This document shows, piece after piece, positions 26,331 through 35,650 of a stretch of 64,000 nt of DNA. This stretch comes from Desulfobacteraceae bacterium UBA2174. GTDB taxonomy: Bacteria; Desulfobacterota; Desulfobacteria; Desulfobacterales; UBA2174. The translations under genes and the position numbers were made by a program. Below the pieces are notes generated by a model. That model had not been told where the DNA came from, made no database searches, and saw only the letters and a program-made list of their open reading frames with translations. Location: assembly GCA_002327445.1 (NCBI GenBank), contig DCWA01000011.1:1-64000 (forward strand), written 5' to 3'. The first letter of the stretch is position 1; each line of letters starts with the position of its first letter.

Positions 26331-27484
26331 CCCGGTGCGGATTTTATCGCTTCCCACAAGGTGCGCGCAGTGGGCGCTTCGGCGATCAGCGCCTCGGCCA
26401 CGCGCCGGCTGGCATCGATCCACGGCTGGGGGTCCACATCGAGGTAGCTCACCCCGTAGCGGCGCACGTTGGCCGTCTCGTTCTCCGGCTCGGCCCGGGC
26501 CACTTCGGCACTGAAAAAATCTCCCGCCTCGTCGCAGGCCTCCGCCAGGCCGGCTTGCAGCGCCGGGGGGAGGCAGGCGTGGCGCGCTTCGTTGACGGCC
26601 ACCATCAGGACGGGGGCCACGTCGTTCAGGCAGGAGACGAAGCGCCCGCGCCGGCAGAACCCCAGGGGATACAGATGCGCCTTGTGGGTGGGCAGCAGGT
26701 CCACTTCCCCCCGCAGCCAGGCCCGGCGCACCCGGGGCCACGGAATCACCACCGGCCGGGCGCCCAGGCTTTCCCAGAATTTGGCCAGGAGGGCCGATTC
26801 GAAAATCCGCACCCGCAAACCGCGCACCTGGTCCGGATGGGTGATGGGCCGGGTGGCCAGGATGACCCACTCCAACCCCCGGCGCCAGTTCCAGCGCCGG
26901 TTGATCGGCCGGACCCCCTGCTCGATGAGCGGCTGGCGGACCCATCGATGGAAGTCGCCGGACTGGAGAAAGGCGGCCTGTTCCGCCGCATCCCTGAACA
27001 CGTACGGCAGGCTCAAGAGGTCCAGCGCCGGCACCAGATCGCGGAAGGCCGGCAGATCCTCGATGAACAAATCGATGAGCCCTTCCCGGAGCATGGCGGC
27101 CTGGCGGGTCTGGGTGCCCAGAACGTTGGCCTTGAGGGGCACCAGGGACAGGCGTCCCCGGCTGCGGCGGGCCACCTCCTCGGCGAACCAGGCCGTGCCC
27201 CGGCTCTCGGGGCCGGCCACGGTGGTCATGGTCCCCAGGACCCGCGGGATTTCCGCCTCCTTTTGAAAGAGGTAGCTCAGGGGGCGGCCCAGTACCCGGC
27301 ACAACTCGGTGAGGGCGGCGATAGAGATGGCCGCCTTGCCGGTCTCGATCTTGGAAAGCTGCCCCTGGGAGAGCCCGGCTTGCCGGGCCAGCGTCACGGC
27401 GGTCATCTCGGCGGCCAGGCGCAGTTCCCGGATCTTGGTGCCCACCTGGCGGCGGACCGCCATTTCTTCCGTCGACGAATTCAT
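26240..27484 (-). CDS. XRE helix-turn-helix regulator fused to a TRAP-type DctP solute-binding domain
   Basis: Residues about 14-70 are a Cro/CI (XRE) helix-turn-helix ('LARQAGLSQGQLSKIETGKA'). From about 88 to 390 the sequence is a DctP-like TRAP solute-binding domain: 'AMLREGLIDLFIEDLPAFRD', 'LSLPYVFRDAAEQAAF', 'TRPITHPDQVRGLRVRIFES'. There is no signal peptide, so the binding domain is cytoplasmic and probably acts as the ligand sensor of a one-component regulator. The final ~28 residues (from SAPGRPRP on) are encoded by dispersed repeats, so the native end is at about residue 385. It lies between the PrpD gene and a saccharopine-dehydrogenase-like gene and is a candidate regulator of both peptide-type transporters. 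Confidence 0.85.
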   Translation of the reverse strand: MNSSTEEMAVRRQVGTKIRELRLAAEMTAVTLARQAGLSQGQLSKIETGKAAISIAALTELCRVLGRPLSYLFQKEAEIPRVLGTMTTVAGPESRGTAWFAEEVARRSRGRLSLVPLKANVLGTQTRQAAMLREGLIDLFIEDLPAFRDLVPALDLLSLPYVFRDAAEQAAFLQSGDFHRWVRQPLIEQGVRPINRRWNWRRGLEWVILATRPITHPDQVRGLRVRIFESALLAKFWESLGARPVVIPWPRVRRAWLRGEVDLLPTHKAHLYPLGFCRRGRFVSCLNDVAPVLMVAVNEARHACLPPALQAGLAEACDEAGDFFSAEVARAEPENETANVRRYGVSYLDVDPQPWIDASRRVAEALIAEAPTARTLWEAIKSAPGRPRPILLSSRGAHAQSCCHSAAPRDEGSL

Positions 27485-27490
27485 GCCGGC

Positions 27491-28636
27491 TCAGGAAAGA
27501 TCCTCGACCCGTCTGGACACGTGGATGCCGCGGTCCTCGAGCTGCGCCAGCACCCGTTCCGCGGGGACATCGACTATGGGCGACAGCACCCCCGGCCGGC
27601 GGATTTCCCCTGCCAGCACCATCTGGGTGGCGATGCTGGCGGTAAACCCCACCGTGCGGTTCATGGCGAAAAGGCCGGTTTCCAGGTCCCGGTAGTCGAT
27701 CACCTCGTAGGTCAGCCGTTTTTTGACACCGTCCTTCACTCCCCAGGACTGGACGCGCAGCACGGCCACGTCCCGTTCGTTGTCCCGGTATTGGAGGCGC
27801 GGGGCGAGATGGCACACCAGAAACTGGAGTGGTTCGTCTTCCAGGAGCCCCAGATCCGCCATGACGCGCCAGAAGGCGCAGTGGCCGGGCCAGCGGGCGG
27901 CAAAACGGGCCATGTCCCGCAGTTCGGCCCCCAGGCCGAAGCGCTGGATGAATTCCAGGGCATCGCCGTTGGGATAGGCTTCCATTTCACCCAGGCCGTC
28001 CACCGCGATGGTGTGGATATTCTCGGGGCGGAAAATCTGCGTGCCGGGGATCTCCACGGTTTGCCCGTCCTTGAGGATCCGGGCCGGACGGCGGTAGGCG
28101 TTGAGGACGCCTTCCAGGGTCCAGGTGATCTTGTACTTGAGGGCATTGTCGGCCGCCGCCGGCTCCGGGACGCCCAGGCCGTAGCTGTAAAGGCCATGCA
28201 CCGTGTCCAGGCCGCGCACCGCCAGGGCTCCCAGAAACAGGTCGATGCCCGGATCCATGCCCATTTCCGGCAGGATGGTGATGCCGTTCTCGCGGGCCTG
28301 CCCGTCCAGGTCGGCCACCCAATGGGCGTAGCTGGTGTTGACGAAGGGGATGCCGACGGCGATGCAGGCTTCGGCCACGGTGTGCGCCAGGAAGGTGGGC
28401 AGCATGCACACGGCGATGGCCGCCCCGGTGCTGCGCATCAGCGCCACCAGATCATCCTTCTTTCGGGCGTCGATCTTCTGCAAACGAACCTTGGGATAGC
28501 GGCCCCGCTGGAGAAAGGCTTCCGCCGCGCCGGTGTCCATGTCCGCGCCGATGATGGCCTCGATCGAATCGCTTTGCGACAGATCGTGGATCACGGCCCT
28601 GCCTTGAAGCCCGAGACCGAGCACAAGTACTTTCAT
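27491..28636 (-). CDS. Saccharopine dehydrogenase-like NAD(P)-dependent oxidoreductase
   Basis: The 381-residue product starts with a Rossmann 'VLVLGLGLQGRAVIHDL' (GxGxxG), followed by 'IIGADMDTGAAEAFL', 'PFVNTSYAHWVADLD' and 'GITILPEMGMDPGIDLFLG', all typical of the saccharopine/lysine-6-dehydrogenase/carboxynorspermidine group (Sacchrp_dh_NADP with C-terminal catalytic domain). Opines and saccharopine share an N-(carboxyalkyl) amino acid structure, which fits import by a neighbouring peptide-type transporter. ATG 28636 is preferred over the ATG four codons upstream because it begins the Rossmann strand. 6-base gap to the XRE-DctP gene: one operon. Confidence 0.85.
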   Translation of the reverse strand: MKVLVLGLGLQGRAVIHDLSQSDSIEAIIGADMDTGAAEAFLQRGRYPKVRLQKIDARKKDDLVALMRSTGAAIAVCMLPTFLAHTVAEACIAVGIPFVNTSYAHWVADLDGQARENGITILPEMGMDPGIDLFLGALAVRGLDTVHGLYSYGLGVPEPAAADNALKYKITWTLEGVLNAYRRPARILKDGQTVEIPGTQIFRPENIHTIAVDGLGEMEAYPNGDALEFIQRFGLGAELRDMARFAARWPGHCAFWRVMADLGLLEDEPLQFLVCHLAPRLQYRDNERDVAVLRVQSWGVKDGVKKRLTYEVIDYRDLETGLFAMNRTVGFTASIATQMVLAGEIRRPGVLSPIVDVPAERVLAQLEDRGIHVSRRVEDLS

Positions 28637-28660
28637 GTCAGGTTCCAACTCCTTTCCGGG

Positions 28661-29566
28661 TCAGCCGGGAATGTTTCTCAGGCGCGGGTCCAGGGCATCC
28701 CTCAGCCCGTCGCCCAAGAGGTTGATGGACAGGATGGTGAGCATGATGGCCAGCCCCGGCAAGGTCACCAGCCACCAGGCATCGGCGATGTACACCCGTC
28801 CTTCGGCCAGCATGCGGCCCCAGGTGGGCATGGGCGGCGGCACGCCCATGCCGAGAAAGGACAGCCCGCTCTCCCAGATGATGATATTGGCCACCCGCAC
28901 GGTACCCAGCACCAGAATCGGCGACAGCACGTTGGGAAAGACATGGCGCAGCAGGATCACCCGGTGGGGCGTGCCCACGCTGCGCGCCGCCATGACGAAT
29001 TCCTTCTTCTTGATGCTCAGGACGCTGCCGCGAATGGTGCGGGCGTAGGTCACCCAGTCCGAGAGTCCCAGGACCAGGATCAGGTTGAAGATCGAGTTTC
29101 CGAGCACCGCGATCACCGAGATGGTGAGCAGCATGAACGGGTAGGCCATGAAGACATCCGCCAGGCGCATGATGAAATGGTCCACCCGCCCGCCGTAATA
29201 ACCCGAGATCAACCCCAGGGCGATCCCCGCCACGCTGGCCACCAGGACCGCCGAGAAGCCCACCAGGAGGCTCACCCGGCTGCCGTAGAGGATGCGCACC
29301 AGCACGTCGCGGCCCAGGTTGTCCGTGCCCAGGGGGTAGGCCAGGCTGCCGCCTTCCTGCCAGAAGGGTGGGATCAGGCGGGACAGCAGTTCCTGGGCCA
29401 GGGGGTCGCGCGGGTAGAGAAGCGGAAAGCCCAAGCTCACGGCGATGATGGCGACGAAGAGCAGGCCGCCGATCACCGCGCCGGGGGAACGGCTCAGCGC
29501 CTGGAAGGTCTCGGCCCACAAGCGCCAACTGGCGCTGAGGTGGCGGAAGCGGCCGGCCCCTTTCAC
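28661..29566 (-). CDS. Dipeptide/oligopeptide-type ABC permease, DppC-like (system 2)
   Basis: The 301-residue product starts at GTG 29566, which overlaps the DppB-like stop as GTGA; no ATG is nearby. It has 'YPLGTDNLGRDVLVRILYGS', six TM segments and EAA loop 'AARSVGTPHRVILLRHVFPN'. Distinct from the system 1 DppC in sequence, so not a recent duplicate. Confidence 0.88.
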   Translation of the reverse strand: MKGAGRFRHLSASWRLWAETFQALSRSPGAVIGGLLFVAIIAVSLGFPLLYPRDPLAQELLSRLIPPFWQEGGSLAYPLGTDNLGRDVLVRILYGSRVSLLVGFSAVLVASVAGIALGLISGYYGGRVDHFIMRLADVFMAYPFMLLTISVIAVLGNSIFNLILVLGLSDWVTYARTIRGSVLSIKKKEFVMAARSVGTPHRVILLRHVFPNVLSPILVLGTVRVANIIIWESGLSFLGMGVPPPMPTWGRMLAEGRVYIADAWWLVTLPGLAIMLTILSINLLGDGLRDALDPRLRNIPG

Positions 29567-30489
29567 TTGGCCTCCAGGTAGCTGATCTGGGGATCGAGGT
29601 ACAGGTAGACCAGGTCCGTGATCAGGTTGATCAGGACGAAGAGGACGGCCAGCACCAGCACCGCCGCCTGGACCAGGGGATAGTCCCGGCTGAAGATCGC
29701 CTGGACCACCAGGCGTCCCACCCCCGGCCAGGCGAAGACGGTCTCGATGATGACCGTGCCGCCGATGAGAAAGCCGAACTGCATGCCGGCCACCGTCACC
29801 AGGGGAATCAGGGCGTTCTTGAGGGCATGCTTGCCGATGACCCATTGCTCCCGCAGCCCCTTGGCCCGGGCGGTGCGAACGTAATCCTGGCTGAGGACCT
29901 CGAGCATTACCGAGCGGGTCAGGCGGGCGAACATGGCCATGAGGCTCAAGCCGAGGGCCAGTGACGGCATGATCAGGTGCGCCAGGGTCCCCCGGCCGGA
30001 GGTGGGCAGCCAGCCCAGGTGGACCGAAAAGAGCAGGATCATCATGATGCCCAGCCAGAAATGCGGCATGGAGAGCCCGAAAAGGGCCCCGAGCATGGAC
30101 GAGACGTCCCAGAACGAGCCGCGCTTGACCGCCGAGACGATCCCCAGGGGAATGGAGACCACCAGGGCGATGAGCATGGCGGCGCCGGCCAGTTCCAGGC
30201 TGGCGGGCAGACGCTCGAAAATCAGGTCGATGGCCGGCACCCGGTGGTAGAGGGAAGTGCCCAGGTCCCCGCGGACGGCGTGGCTGGCAAAGCGCCAGTA
30301 CTGCACCGGGAGCGGGTCGTTGAACCCGAGCTGCTCGCGCAGGGCCTCGACCTCCGCATGGGAGGCGTCCGGGGGCAGCATCAGCATCACCGGGTCGCCG
30401 GACAGGTGGATGAAAAAGAAGCTGATGATGGAGATGCCGACGGCCACGTAGACCGTGTGCCAGAGCCTTTTGAGGATGTAACGGCCCAT
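29563..30489 (-). CDS. Dipeptide/oligopeptide-type ABC permease, DppB-like (system 2)
   Basis: The 308-residue protein starts 'MGRYILKRLWHTVYVAVGIS' and has the periplasmic 'GDPVMLMLPPDASHAEVEAL' loop, TM segments and EAA loop 'TARAKGLREQWVIGKHALKN'. Overlaps the DppC-like gene by four bases. Preceded by a 158-base gap after the solute-binding protein. Confidence 0.9.
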   Translation of the reverse strand: MGRYILKRLWHTVYVAVGISIISFFFIHLSGDPVMLMLPPDASHAEVEALREQLGFNDPLPVQYWRFASHAVRGDLGTSLYHRVPAIDLIFERLPASLELAGAAMLIALVVSIPLGIVSAVKRGSFWDVSSMLGALFGLSMPHFWLGIMMILLFSVHLGWLPTSGRGTLAHLIMPSLALGLSLMAMFARLTRSVMLEVLSQDYVRTARAKGLREQWVIGKHALKNALIPLVTVAGMQFGFLIGGTVIIETVFAWPGVGRLVVQAIFSRDYPLVQAAVLVLAVLFVLINLITDLVYLYLDPQISYLEAK

Positions 30490-30647
30490 GGGTCAGGATC
30501 CGGGTTCAAGGTTCAAAATTCCAGGTTTCGGGTTTGAAAGGACCCAAAGGACCCGGTTTCGAATTTCGAGTTTCCAGGTTCCGCCGGGTGCCGGATGATT
30601 TTCCCCCCATCCGGCGCCCGAGCGCTCAAGACGTCGACCCGCCCCGC

Positions 30648-32144
30648 TTACTTCTTCGGCTTGGCGGTGCTCATGATGAGGTAGCCATCCCGCAACCCCT
30701 TGTAATCGACGGCGTTGGAGACGGCAAAGACCTCCGGAATCACGTAGAGGTACACCCAGGGAGCGTCCTCGTACAGGAAGCGGTCCAGCTCGTTGTAGAC
30801 CTTGACCCGGGCCGCCGGATCCATGGTGGAGCGGCCCTTGTCCAGGAGCTGGTCCACGGTTTCGTTCTTGTAGTAGTAGTCGCGGCTCTTGGAGTGGAAC
30901 AGCGAATACATGTAGCGGTCCGGCTCCGGTGCGTCATCCCAGAAGTAGATGTACATCTGGTGCAGCTTCTTCTTGTAGCGGTCCCACATCACGGCGCGCT
31001 CGAAGGGCTCGAGGGTCGCCTTGATGCCCACCTTGGCCAGGTCCGCGGCGATGGCTTCGGCCTGCTCCTGGATCTGGGGCATGTAGGTGCCGTAGGCCAG
31101 CCGGGTCTCGAAGCCATTGGGGTAGCCCGCGTCGGCCAGGATCTTCTTGGCTTTTTCCGGATCATAGGCATAAGGCTTGAGGGACGGGTCGGCACCGAGG
31201 GTCCGCGGGCTGATGGGGCCGGCGCAGAGGATGGCCTTGCCGTTGAAGAGGGCCTTGTTGATCAGCGGCCGGTTGACGGCGTGGTTGACCGCCTGGCGCA
31301 CCCGCACATCGCTGAAGGGCTTCTCGTAGGTGTTGAGGCCCAGGTAGTTCATCGAGCCCATCTGGTCGGTCAGGTACGCCTTGCCCGAATCCAGAATCTT
31401 CTGGCGTTGGTGTACCGGCACACCGCTGATGACGTCCGCTTCCCCGGTGAGCAGGGCGGCGATGCGGGACGACTCTTCGGGGACCCCCTTGAAAATCAAC
31501 TTCTTGTACGCTGGTTGGGGGCCGTAGTACTTGTCGTAGGCCGACATCACGATCTCCTGGCCCTTGACCCACCGATCCAGCTTGTAGGCCCCGCAACCCA
31601 CGGGTTTGAGGTTGAACTCGGCGTCGCCGACCTGTTGGACGTATTTGGGCGGAACGATGAACAGGTACTGGGCCAGCATGTAGAGGCCCGGGGCGTAGGG
31701 TTGGTGCATGGAGATGGTGAAGGTGCGGTCGTCGATCACCTTCACTTCCTTGAAGCTGTTGAGTTTCCCCTTGTGGGGGCTCTTGAGGGTATCGCTCATG
31801 ATGCGATCGAAGGAAAATTTCACCGCTTCGGCGTTGATGGGTTCGCCGTTGTGAAAGGTGGCCCCTTTGACCAGGGTGAATTTCCAGGTCAGATCGTCCA
31901 CCGCCTCCCATTTTTCGGCCAGCCCCGGTTTGACCGTGGCGTCTTCCTGGGGCTTGAGCAGGGTGTCATGGATGTTGTAGCCGACGCTCATGGTGGTCTG
32001 GATGGAACTCTGCATGATGTCCAGCCCCACCGGCTCCGCCTCCTGAACCACCACCAGCGTGTCTCCGGCCGCTGCTGCCGGCCCGGCGTAAAGCAGGGCG
32101 GCGATGGCGAGCGACACGATGATCCACATCCCGTTCCGTTTCAT
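30648..32144 (-). CDS. Family 5 extracellular solute-binding protein (system 2)
   Basis: The 498-residue product has a signal peptide (GMWIIVSLAIAALLYAGPAAAA) and the SBP_bac_5 pattern: 'KPGLAEKWEAVDDLTWKFTL', 'GATFHNGEPINAEAVKFSFD', 'PVGCGAYKLDRWV' and 'DVRVRQAVNHAVNRPLI'. ATG 32144 follows AAGGAGAAAG. It overlaps the DppF-like stop by 4 bases. Ligand unknown. Confidence 0.9.
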   Translation of the reverse strand: MKRNGMWIIVSLAIAALLYAGPAAAAGDTLVVVQEAEPVGLDIMQSSIQTTMSVGYNIHDTLLKPQEDATVKPGLAEKWEAVDDLTWKFTLVKGATFHNGEPINAEAVKFSFDRIMSDTLKSPHKGKLNSFKEVKVIDDRTFTISMHQPYAPGLYMLAQYLFIVPPKYVQQVGDAEFNLKPVGCGAYKLDRWVKGQEIVMSAYDKYYGPQPAYKKLIFKGVPEESSRIAALLTGEADVISGVPVHQRQKILDSGKAYLTDQMGSMNYLGLNTYEKPFSDVRVRQAVNHAVNRPLINKALFNGKAILCAGPISPRTLGADPSLKPYAYDPEKAKKILADAGYPNGFETRLAYGTYMPQIQEQAEAIAADLAKVGIKATLEPFERAVMWDRYKKKLHQMYIYFWDDAPEPDRYMYSLFHSKSRDYYYKNETVDQLLDKGRSTMDPAARVKVYNELDRFLYEDAPWVYLYVIPEVFAVSNAVDYKGLRDGYLIMSTAKPKK

Positions 32145-33187
32145 ACGCTTTCTCCTTTGTCTTGGGGTTGAAGCCGGATTTCCGTTCGGGAAGCCGGCGG
32201 CTGCACGATCCATTCCTCGTGGTCGTTGTACAGGTGACAGCAGACGCGATGGCCCGCGGCCAGACGGCGCATGCGGGGGGGCTCCTCCCGGCAGATGGCC
32301 ATGGCTTCCGGGCAGCGGGGGTGAAAGTGGCAGCCCGGTGGCGGATGGATGGGCGAGGGGACATCCCCCTGCAAGACGATGCGCCGGCGCCGGCGCCGGG
32401 GATCCGGCAAGGGCACCGCCGAGAGCAGCGCCCGGGTGTAGGGGTGGGCCGGTTGGTCATAGATGGTTTTCACATCCGCCATTTCCACCAGGCGGCCCAG
32501 GTACATGACGCCGACCCGGTGGCTGACGTAGCGGATCACCGACAGGTCGTGGGAAATGAACAGGTAGGAGAGCTTGAGTTGCCGCTGCAACCGGACCATG
32601 AGGTTGAGCACCTGGGCGCGCACCGACACATCCAGGGCCGATACCGGTTCGTCGCCGATCACCAGCCGGGGCTGGAGCACCAGGGCCCTGGCCACGCAGA
32701 TTCGCTGGCGTTGACCGCCGGAAAACTCGTGGGGAAATCGGGTCATGTATTCGGGCAGCAACCCCACGGTTTCCAGCGCTTCGGCTACTCTTTGCTTGCG
32801 TTGGCCGCTGGCGAGGTCTTCGTAGTTCAGCAGCGGCTCCTCCACGATGCGTTCCACCGTCATGCGCGGATTGAGCGAGCCGAACGGATCCTGAAAGACG
32901 ATCTGCATCTTGCGCCGATGGGTACGCAACCGCTCGGGGGACAATGCCGGCAGGTTTTCGCCCTCGAACCAGACCTCGCCGGAAGTGGGTTCGATGAGCC
33001 GCAGGATGCTGAAGCCGGCGGTGGACTTGCCGCATCCGGATTCACCCACCAGGCCGAGGGTTTCGTTTTCCGCGATGTTGAAAGAAATGTCGTCCACCGC
33101 GCGAACCGCAGCTCCCTGGCGGCCCCAGAAGCCCTGCCGCAGGGGAAAATGCTTCACCAGGTGGCGCACCGCGAGCAGCTCAGCCAT
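32141..33187 (-). CDS. Peptide-type ABC ATPase, DppF/OppF-like (system 2)
   Basis: The 348-residue ATPase has Walker A 'VGESGCGKSTAGFSI', signature 'FSGGQRQRICVARAL', Walker B 'LVIGDEPVSALDV' and C-terminal 'GCHFHPRCPEAMAIC'. It overlaps the DppD-like gene by 8 bases. The C-terminal 30 residues ('IVQPPASRTEIRLQPQDKGE') are a non-family extension. Confidence 0.9.
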   Translation of the reverse strand: MAELLAVRHLVKHFPLRQGFWGRQGAAVRAVDDISFNIAENETLGLVGESGCGKSTAGFSILRLIEPTSGEVWFEGENLPALSPERLRTHRRKMQIVFQDPFGSLNPRMTVERIVEEPLLNYEDLASGQRKQRVAEALETVGLLPEYMTRFPHEFSGGQRQRICVARALVLQPRLVIGDEPVSALDVSVRAQVLNLMVRLQRQLKLSYLFISHDLSVIRYVSHRVGVMYLGRLVEMADVKTIYDQPAHPYTRALLSAVPLPDPRRRRRRIVLQGDVPSPIHPPPGCHFHPRCPEAMAICREEPPRMRRLAAGHRVCCHLYNDHEEWIVQPPASRTEIRLQPQDKGESV

Positions 33188-34148
33188 GGGTCACCGCCCA
33201 GCAGGCCACCCGGTGGTCGGGGGCCACGGCGACCAGCGGCGGCACTTCGGTGCGGCAGACATCCATCACCCGGGGGCAGCGCGGCGCGAAATGGCATCCC
33301 GGCGGCAAATTTCCCAAGCCGGGAACCACGCCCTGGATTTCGGTCAAGGCCTCGGTTTCGAAGGTAGCGTCCGCCCTCGGAATGGCCCCCATCAGTCCCA
33401 GGGTGTAGGGATGCAAGGGGTTGTCGAAGAGCGTGACAGTGGAGGCTTCCTCCATGATGCGGCCGGTATACATCACCGCCACCCGCTGGGTCATCTCCGC
33501 CACCACGCCCAGATCGTGGGTGATCAGCATGATGGCCGTGCCCATGTCCTCCTTGAGGGCGATCATCAGCTCCAGGATCTGGGCCTGGATGCTCACATCC
33601 AGGGCCGTGGTGGGCTCGTCGGCCAGCAGCAGGTCCGGGTTGCAGGCCAGGGCCATGGCGATCATCACCCGCTGGCGCATGCCACCGGAGAGCTGGTAAG
33701 GGTATTCCTTCACACGCCGCTCCGGGGCCGGGACGCCCACTTTGGCCAACATTTCCACCGATTCCCGCAGGGCCTCGGCCCGCCCGAGGTTGCGGTGGAC
33801 GCGAAAAACCTCCATGAGCTGGTTGCCGACGGTAAAGACGGGGTTGAGGGCCGTCATGGGCTCCTGAAAGATCATGCCGATGGCGTTGCCCCTCAGCCGC
33901 CGCCAGGCATCGCCGGGAAGCTTCAGCAGGTCTTGATCCCTGAACAGGATTTTGCCTCCGGCCACGAAGGCCGGCGGCTGGGGCAGGAGACCGAGAACAG
34001 AAAGGGCCAGCACCGACTTGCCGCAGCCGGATTCGCCCACCACCCCCAGGACCTCTCCCTCGTCAAGGGACAGGCTGACGCCGTCCACCGCGTGGATGGT
34101 CCCCCGGGGGGTGTGGAATCCGATGACCAGGTCGGTGATTGAAAGCAC
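33180..34148 (-). CDS. Peptide-type ABC ATPase, DppD/OppD-like (system 2)
   Basis: The 322-residue ATPase has Walker A 'VGESGCGKSVLALSV', signature 'LSGGMRQRVMIAMAL', Walker B 'LLLADEPTTALDV' and C-terminal 'GCHFAPRCPRVMDVC'. First gene of the system 2 operon (34148 down to 27.5 or 26.2 kb); its promoter should lie in the AT-rich gap shared with the divergent MFS gene. Confidence 0.9.
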   Translation of the reverse strand: MLSITDLVIGFHTPRGTIHAVDGVSLSLDEGEVLGVVGESGCGKSVLALSVLGLLPQPPAFVAGGKILFRDQDLLKLPGDAWRRLRGNAIGMIFQEPMTALNPVFTVGNQLMEVFRVHRNLGRAEALRESVEMLAKVGVPAPERRVKEYPYQLSGGMRQRVMIAMALACNPDLLLADEPTTALDVSIQAQILELMIALKEDMGTAIMLITHDLGVVAEMTQRVAVMYTGRIMEEASTVTLFDNPLHPYTLGLMGAIPRADATFETEALTEIQGVVPGLGNLPPGCHFAPRCPRVMDVCRTEVPPLVAVAPDHRVACWAVTHG

Positions 34149-34172
34149 GGGAAGGCGACGCTCCGGAAATGA

Positions 34173-34204
34173 AATGAATGATGTTCATTAATTCTAATCG
34201 AATT
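34173..34204. promoter_or_regulatory. Two adjacent short palindromes in the divergent dpp2/MFS promoter region
   Basis: AATGAA (34173-34178) pairs with TTCATT (34184-34189) across TGATG, and AATTC (34190-34194) pairs with GAATT (34200-34204) across TAATC. They sit in the only AT-rich stretch between two divergent transcription units, immediately upstream of the DppD-like start, as expected for an operator of a shared regulator, possibly the XRE-DctP protein (inference). Confidence 0.4.
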
Positions 34205-34328
34205 ACTTTTCGTATGGCAGAGAAAAATATGCCTGTCAAGAATATCCTCCTTCCGGAATCTCGCCTGAAAGCGCCCCGATTTTTCAAATCGCTTGACCCC
34301 TCGGGCGGTCCGGTCTAACAGAGCCGGG

Positions 34329-35650
34329 ATGGAACCCCTCCCGAAAAGGCACAAATCGCCCGCTGCGCGACACCTGCCGCCCCTGCGCACCGCCTGGTGG
34401 GTTTGGGGCATGGCGGCACCGCTTTACCTGATCGGGTTCTTTTACCGGGTGGCCCCCGCGGTGATGACCGCCGAAATGATGCGCACGTTTTCCATCGGCG
34501 CGGCGGCGCTGGGGAACCTGTCGGCCTTCTATTTTTACAGCTATGTGTTGATGCAGATCCCCACCGGGGTCCTGGCCGATCGGTGGGGGCCGCGCCGGCT
34601 GCTCACCACCGGGGCGCTGGTGGCCGGGGCGGGAGGGGCGCTCTTCGCTTTGGCCCCCTCGTTGGGTTGGGCCTATCTGGGGCGTTTTCTCATCGGTGCC
34701 TCGGTGGCCGTGGCTTGGATCGGGTTGCTGAAGGTGGCCTCCGACTGGTTTCCGCCGCGGCTGTTTGCCATGGTGACCGGGGTGGGGCTGCTCGGTGGAA
34801 TTCTGGGGGCCGTGGGGGCGGGACCGCCGCTGCGCCTGCTCATCGACCACGTTCACTGGCGCATCGTGATGCTGGCGGCGGCCGGCGTCACCCTGGCGGT
34901 GGGCGCCGCGGTCTGGATGGTGGTACGCGATACCCCCGCGCAAAAGGGGTTTGTCAACTATTCGCACAGCGGTCCGGCCAAGACCCATCGGCCGGTGCGG
35001 GAAGGCTTGGCGGAGGTGTTGCGTTTTCGCAACGCCTGGCTGCTCTTCGTGATTCCCGGAGGCTTGGTCGGCGCCATCCTTACCTTCGCCGGACTCTGGG
35101 GAGTGCCGTTTCTCACTTCTCAATACGGGATGTCCACCGCCCGGGCATCGGTGTTGACATCGGTCCAATTGGTGGCCTGGGCCCTGGCCAGCCCCCTGTT
35201 CGGATGGTTTTCCGACCGCCTGGGGCGGCGCAAACCGCTTTACCTGGCCGGCCTGGTCACCGATTTGGCCGCCTGGGGGGCACACTGGTCTATCTTCCCG
35301 GTCTGCCACTGGCGGCGGTGGTGGGGCTTCTGGTGGTGACCGGCTGCGCATCCGGAGCCATGATCGTCAGTTTTGCCTTCGCCAAGGAATCGGTCCCGGC
35401 GGACCTGGCCGGCACGGTTTCGGGCCTGGTGAACATGGGAGTGATGCTCGGCCCCATGCTGTTGCAGCCCCTGGTGGGCTGGGTTCTGGATACCTGTTGG
35501 ACCGGCACCCTGGTGGACGGGGTGCGCCGATACGATGCCGCCGCCTACCGGGCGGGCTTTTCATTGATGATCGCCTGGCTGGCCCTGTCTTTGCTCCTGA
35601 TTCTGTTCACCCGCGAAACCCGCTGCCGCCAATATCCGGCCACGCCTTGA
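34329..35650 (+). pseudogene. MFS transporter, interrupted by a one-base shift
   Basis: Twelve-TM major facilitator: N-terminal half with 'MQIPTGVLADRWGPRRLL' (motif A), 'GRFLIGASVAVAWIG', central loop, second motif A 'GWFSDRLGRRKPLY'. At the six-G run 35275-35280 the frame ends ('AAWGAHWSIFPV') while the next frame continues 'TLVYLPGLPLAAVVGLLVV' and 'SGLVNMGVMLGPMLLQPLVG' to the stop at 35650; one additional G joins them into a ~440-residue protein. Could be a sequencing error, phase-variable tract or true inactivation. Divergent from the system 2 transporter; an alternative carrier for the same or a product compound is plausible. Confidence 0.78.

Noticed and set aside
26555..29581. 1008-codon plus-strand frame
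   Set aside because: Antisense to XRE-DctP, saccharopine-dehydrogenase-like and permease genes; compositional artefact of GC-rich codons.
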